From: Babylonia areolata
Taxonomy: Eukaryota; Mollusca; Gastropoda; Neogastropoda; Buccinidae
NCBI RefSeq assembly: GCF_041734735.1
Contig: NC_134896.1
Span: forward strand, 37,916,039 to 37,980,038
DNA length: 64,000 nt
Reading direction: 5' to 3'
The notes under the pieces were generated by a model. That model ran no database searches. It saw only the letters and a program-made list of their open reading frames with translations, and was not told the origin of the DNA. Of the stretch, positions 60,680 to 64,000 are shown piece by piece. Position 1 is the first letter of the stretch. Each line of letters begins with the position of its first letter. The translations under genes and the position numbers were made by a program.

Positions 60680-61205
60680 GGGGGACTAAACTGTGATCTT
60701 GTTCAGCTCCCTCTTGAAAGCTGCCAAGGAGGGAGCCTCTGCTGCTGTTGCAGGCAGGGAGTTCCAGACGGGGATGGTTGATGGGAAAAAACTGTATTTA
60801 TAAGGGTCAGAGGAGGAGCTAAGATGGACAAATTTGTGTCGATGATTTGATCTTGTTCTGCCGGATCCTTTCTTGAGAAATTTGTCTGGAGGGATGTCTA
60901 CAATGCCGTTGACCATTTTATACATCAGGGTCAGCCTTTGTCTGTTCCGCCGTGATTCGAGGGATTCCCATCCTAGTTCTTGCAGCATGTGTGTTACGCT
61001 GCTGGTCCGCCCGTAGTCACTGTGTACATAACGTGCTGCTGTTCTTTGCACCATTTCAATCTTGTTCTTTTGACCTTCTTTGTACGGGCTCCAGACTGAT
61101 GAACAATACTCCAGGTGCGGGCGTACAAGAGTTTGGTAGGCATTGGCTTTGGTGGTTTTATTGGATGTTTTTAGATTCCTTTTTAGGAAGCCTACCAGAT
61201 TCCTT
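60680..61205 (-). mobile_element. 3' end of a second LINE (jockey-superfamily type)
   Basis: One open minus-strand frame from about 61200 to the stop at 60686 codes the RT C-terminus: NAYQTLVRPHLEYCSSVWSP, KIEMVQRTAARYV, RLTLMYKMVNG, YKYSFFPSTIPVWNSLP, FKRELNKI. The 5' end is truncated near 61205. The sequence is unlike the LINE at 44729-45420, so it belongs to another family. The stop is followed (minus strand) by C and T homopolymers. Confidence 0.85.
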
Positions 61206-61734
61206 TTTAGACTGCTCGTTGTACTAAGTTGGTTACCAACAAGCTTGTCAGCTCGCTTACTAATTTTCCCGGCTTAACACCTGCATGTCCGGGACAGTAT
61301 GACCTTGTAAGCAATCAAATCTGAAAGTTGCGCATTGCCTCATGCCACTCGATCTGGCTACCTATTCCACTTTCAATTTTTTATTGGTTTATTGAGCCAG
61401 TTAGAATCGTGGCATGTTGATGTCCAGGCGTATGAATAGATGACAGCCAATGGAGAGCATGTGTCATAACTTCAACTTCCATAGTCAGGCCGTGTTGCAA
61501 TGAATGTCGCATTGCCGGTTAACACATGAACCGTCTTTTTTCAGGTATTTTTAAATTTCTTTTATCAGTTATTTCTATTTTGTTGTTGTTGTTGTTATTT
61601 TATAACTCAGAATAAAAGTCGTGTTCACTGATTAACTGAGTGTTCTATGGACAGCCTTTCTCAAACTTCAGTGAAGCAAGAACAAAAGAAAACGCCGTTT
61701 TCTTTTCCTCAACAATTTGTTCATTACAGTTTGG

Positions 61735-61915
61735 TTCAGTGTTTTAATTTTCAGTTTTTCAAGGAGGTGTCGGTCACTGTGTTCGGACAAATCTGTAAAT
61801 ACTACACATTTTGTTCATTACAGTTACCACAGTTTTCATTTTCAGTTGTTTAAGGAGGCTTCACTGCGTTCGGACAAATCTGCCATATACGCTACGCCAC
61901 ATTTGCTAGTGGACT
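61735..61915 (-). mobile_element. SINE fragments, two partial copies
   Basis: Two partial copies of 'caaggaggcgtcactgcgttcggacaaatc' type sequence about 95 bases apart, each preceded by 'ttcattacagtt' and 'attttcagtt'. This suggests a small local duplication followed by divergence. Confidence 0.6.
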
Positions 61916-62211
61916 GAGGCAGATGTAGTCTTCAGTGCTGCAGCACTGACCCGGCCACCGCGCTTCATTACTACAGGAAGGTGGCAGAATGGCCAGTTAA
62001 GACGCATACCAGCCAATGCCAGTGGCAGTCGATGACCACTGCATCAGGCATAACAGACACTAACAACAAATGCATGGAGTGCTTTATCAAAGTTTACAAC
62101 ATGCAAAGGATCAGTCGGACCAGTTTTTCGTTCTGTACACTGGCACTGAAGAGCAGAGTCACTAAAATCAGGTCGACTACTCAGAACTGTCCGGCTGCAC
62201 TCAGTGGAAGT

Positions 62212-62215
<4 letters not shown>

Positions 62216-62254
<39 letters not shown>

Positions 62255-62261
62255 AACACAC

Positions 62262-62301
<40 letters not shown>
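62216..62301. repeat. (CA)n microsatellite
   Basis: Two CA runs separated by a short interruption containing 'ctcaacacacaa'. Confidence 0.9.
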
Positions 62302-62304
<3 letters not shown>

Positions 62305-62530
62305 ACGCACGGCCGCACAGTGGCATACTGACACACATGCACTCACGCACACTGGGCACATGATATATGCAGTGTGTGGGAATGAAGAGTTGGTCTGATT
62401 TTTTGGAAATTAAAATGGCGTCCATAGAAAATAGCATACAAAATGCTAAAAAGGCTTAATGATCTATGTGTAGCCGGCTACTTTGATATGACTAAAAAAA
62501 ATGATCTGTGCTGTTGGCCATGTGTGTGCA

Positions 62531-62531
62531 C

Positions 62532-62581
<50 letters not shown>
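62531..62581. repeat. (TG)n microsatellite
   Basis: An uninterrupted TG run of about 50 bases. Confidence 0.92.
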
Positions 62582-62583
<2 letters not shown>

Positions 62584-62639
62584 CAATTTCACTGTTTAAT
62601 GTCTATCCACTTTAAGTGATATTCGACATGAAAAAAAGG

Positions 62640-62725
62640 TGTGGGGAGGGGGAAGGAGGGGGCGGGGTATGTGGGGATGGGGGGATGGGGGGTGTGGGGG
62701 CTAGGGAGGGGGGGGGGGAGAAAAA
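62640..62725 (+). repeat. G-rich tract
   Basis: Runs of three to ten G separated by one to five bases ('ggggaggggg', 'gggatggggggatggggggt'). Enough G-runs for a G-quadruplex on the plus strand. Confidence 0.7.
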
Positions 62726-62831
62726 AAGGAGGGGAAGGGAAAGGGATGAAAACAATACTATTCGCATTAACTTAACAACAGTCTAAGAGAATAACTTTCC
62801 AACTCTAAAACATATAGGCGTAAAAAAAAGA

Positions 62832-63089
<258 letters not shown>

Positions 63090-63744
63090 AGTAATTGATT
63101 CTAATCAAATTGATTGATTGAAATAATTATGTCAATTAAGCGCCGTGCCGCGTGTACCCGTACCTCTAAGGTGAATATTGAAATCAGTTCATTTCACAAA
63201 ACGGGAAAAAAGTGTCATTGAGGAGCTTCAGATAACCTTTATACCCTCTTTTCTTTTGAACAGGTTTCTGGTTGTTGTTGTTTTTTTTTTAGTGTGTCGA
63301 ATGTTAAAAGGGATTGTTTCTAAGAGCACAACGACATTCGCTGAATCAGTTACTTTTTGACTGGCACGGTGCAAGAGGGGAAACCCAAAACAGCACTTGC
63401 AAGTACTGAGAACTCGTTTCCTCCGCTCGATATGTTTTTACCAATTAGGAGACCTGCTTGCGCTGTTTTTCCGTCTTACGCAAGCGAAAAAAATGTGCAC
63501 TAAACTGTCTTGCAAAGGAAGTCTACCCCCTGCACTCTTCTCCCCCACCCCTTCCTCCTTCCCCCTCCTGACTCCGACGTCCACGCGACATCCTGCAAAT
63601 AAGCATCACGTTTTGTGTTGATGTTTCCTGCACTGAAGTGACGAGGGCCTGTGATTGGTGGAAAATCCACGAGAGCTGACAGTGGGAGAAAAGGCAGACG
63701 ATGTTGCCACCAGTCTGCACGCGGCTTGCGAAGAGGCGATTTGA

Positions 63745-63837
63745 ATGATACGACGCAAGTTTCGTCTGCTGGTGCTTCTGGCCAGCGTTTGGCTACTGGG
63801 CATTGGCTTCTACTTGTACAAGGCCAGCCAGGACCAA
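63745..63837 (+). CDS. First coding exon of a GALNT2/14/16-like polypeptide N-acetylgalactosaminyltransferase (partial)
   Basis: Enzymes of this family start mucin-type O-glycosylation by moving GalNAc from UDP-GalNAc to Ser/Thr in the Golgi. Only 31 residues are inside the window: MIRRKFRLLVLLASVWLLG, then IGFYLYKASQDQ, followed by the donor GTAAGT. This is a short basic tail and one hydrophobic segment, i.e. a type II signal anchor. It resembles human GALNT2 ([20 protein letters not shown]) in length, position of the RR pair, W and LGI. The linkage with PIGH and SIPA1L, as on human 14q24 beside GALNT16, supports the call. No catalytic domain is visible, so another type II glycosyltransferase is possible. 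The gene is head-to-head with PIGH. Confidence 0.6.
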
Positions 63838-64000
63838 GTAAGTCACAGATTGATGTCGTTTTGTCTGGGCCGTGTGCTTACTGCCAGTTTAGATCATGCG
63901 TTTTTTCCCCATCGGCTGATTCCAGCGCGTGTTGTGTTTCATGTGCCTTCCCCCGTTTTCTGGGTACAGTTGGCTGGCAGCCTGTCTGTTTTGTCAGTGA
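63838..64000. other. Start of intron 1 of the GALNT-like gene
   Basis: Follows the donor GTAAGT and runs to the end of the window with no further coding sequence. Confidence 0.6.

Overview
This is a eukaryotic window from an invertebrate with long, repeat-rich introns, most likely a marine gastropod (caenogastropod-like). That guess rests on the SINE families, which I recognise from gastropod sequences (an inference, not a search), and on very abundant (TG)n/(CA)n and minisatellite DNA. Three protein-coding genes are visible. (1) A 24-exon SIPA1L (SPAR family) Rap GTPase-activating protein on the + strand, 2315-48440, 1688 residues as assembled here; every junction is GT-AG and every reading frame joins. 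(2) PIGH, on the - strand from 59405 down to 54368, five exons, 221 residues; it is the small subunit of the enzyme that starts GPI-anchor synthesis. (3) The first coding exon of a type II membrane protein on the + strand, 63745-63837, which best matches the N-terminus of GALNT2/14/16-type polypeptide N-acetylgalactosaminyltransferases and runs off the window. Layout: 1-2314 is upstream flank with microsatellites and a SINE. The SIPA1L gene fills 2.3-48.4 kb. 48.4-54.4 kb is the tail-to-tail space between SIPA1L and PIGH. 59.4-63.7 kb is the head-to-head space between PIGH and the GALNT-like gene, with a LINE 3' end, SINE pieces and large (TG)n tracts. SIPA1L would act at the membrane and actin cortex on Rap, PIGH at the ER in GPI-GlcNAc transfer, and the GALNT-like protein in the Golgi. 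They are not one pathway, but the same three families lie together on human 14q24 (PIGH, GALNT16, SIPA1L1) and two of them on 1q42 (GALNT2, SIPA1L2), so the window looks like an old linkage group. The most unusual feature is the make-up of the SIPA1L introns. At least six, perhaps ten or more, hold minisatellites whose unit looks copied from the neighbouring exon-intron junction, so the array repeats a splice donor, a splice acceptor or the edge of the exon. The introns also carry four broken LINEs (one of them 5'-truncated but open over its last 700 bases), several tRNA-headed SINEs, a doubled internally deleted pogo/Tigger-type DNA transposon and a 1.6-kb element with short inverted ends. 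No CRISPR array, rRNA gene or convincing tRNA gene was seen.
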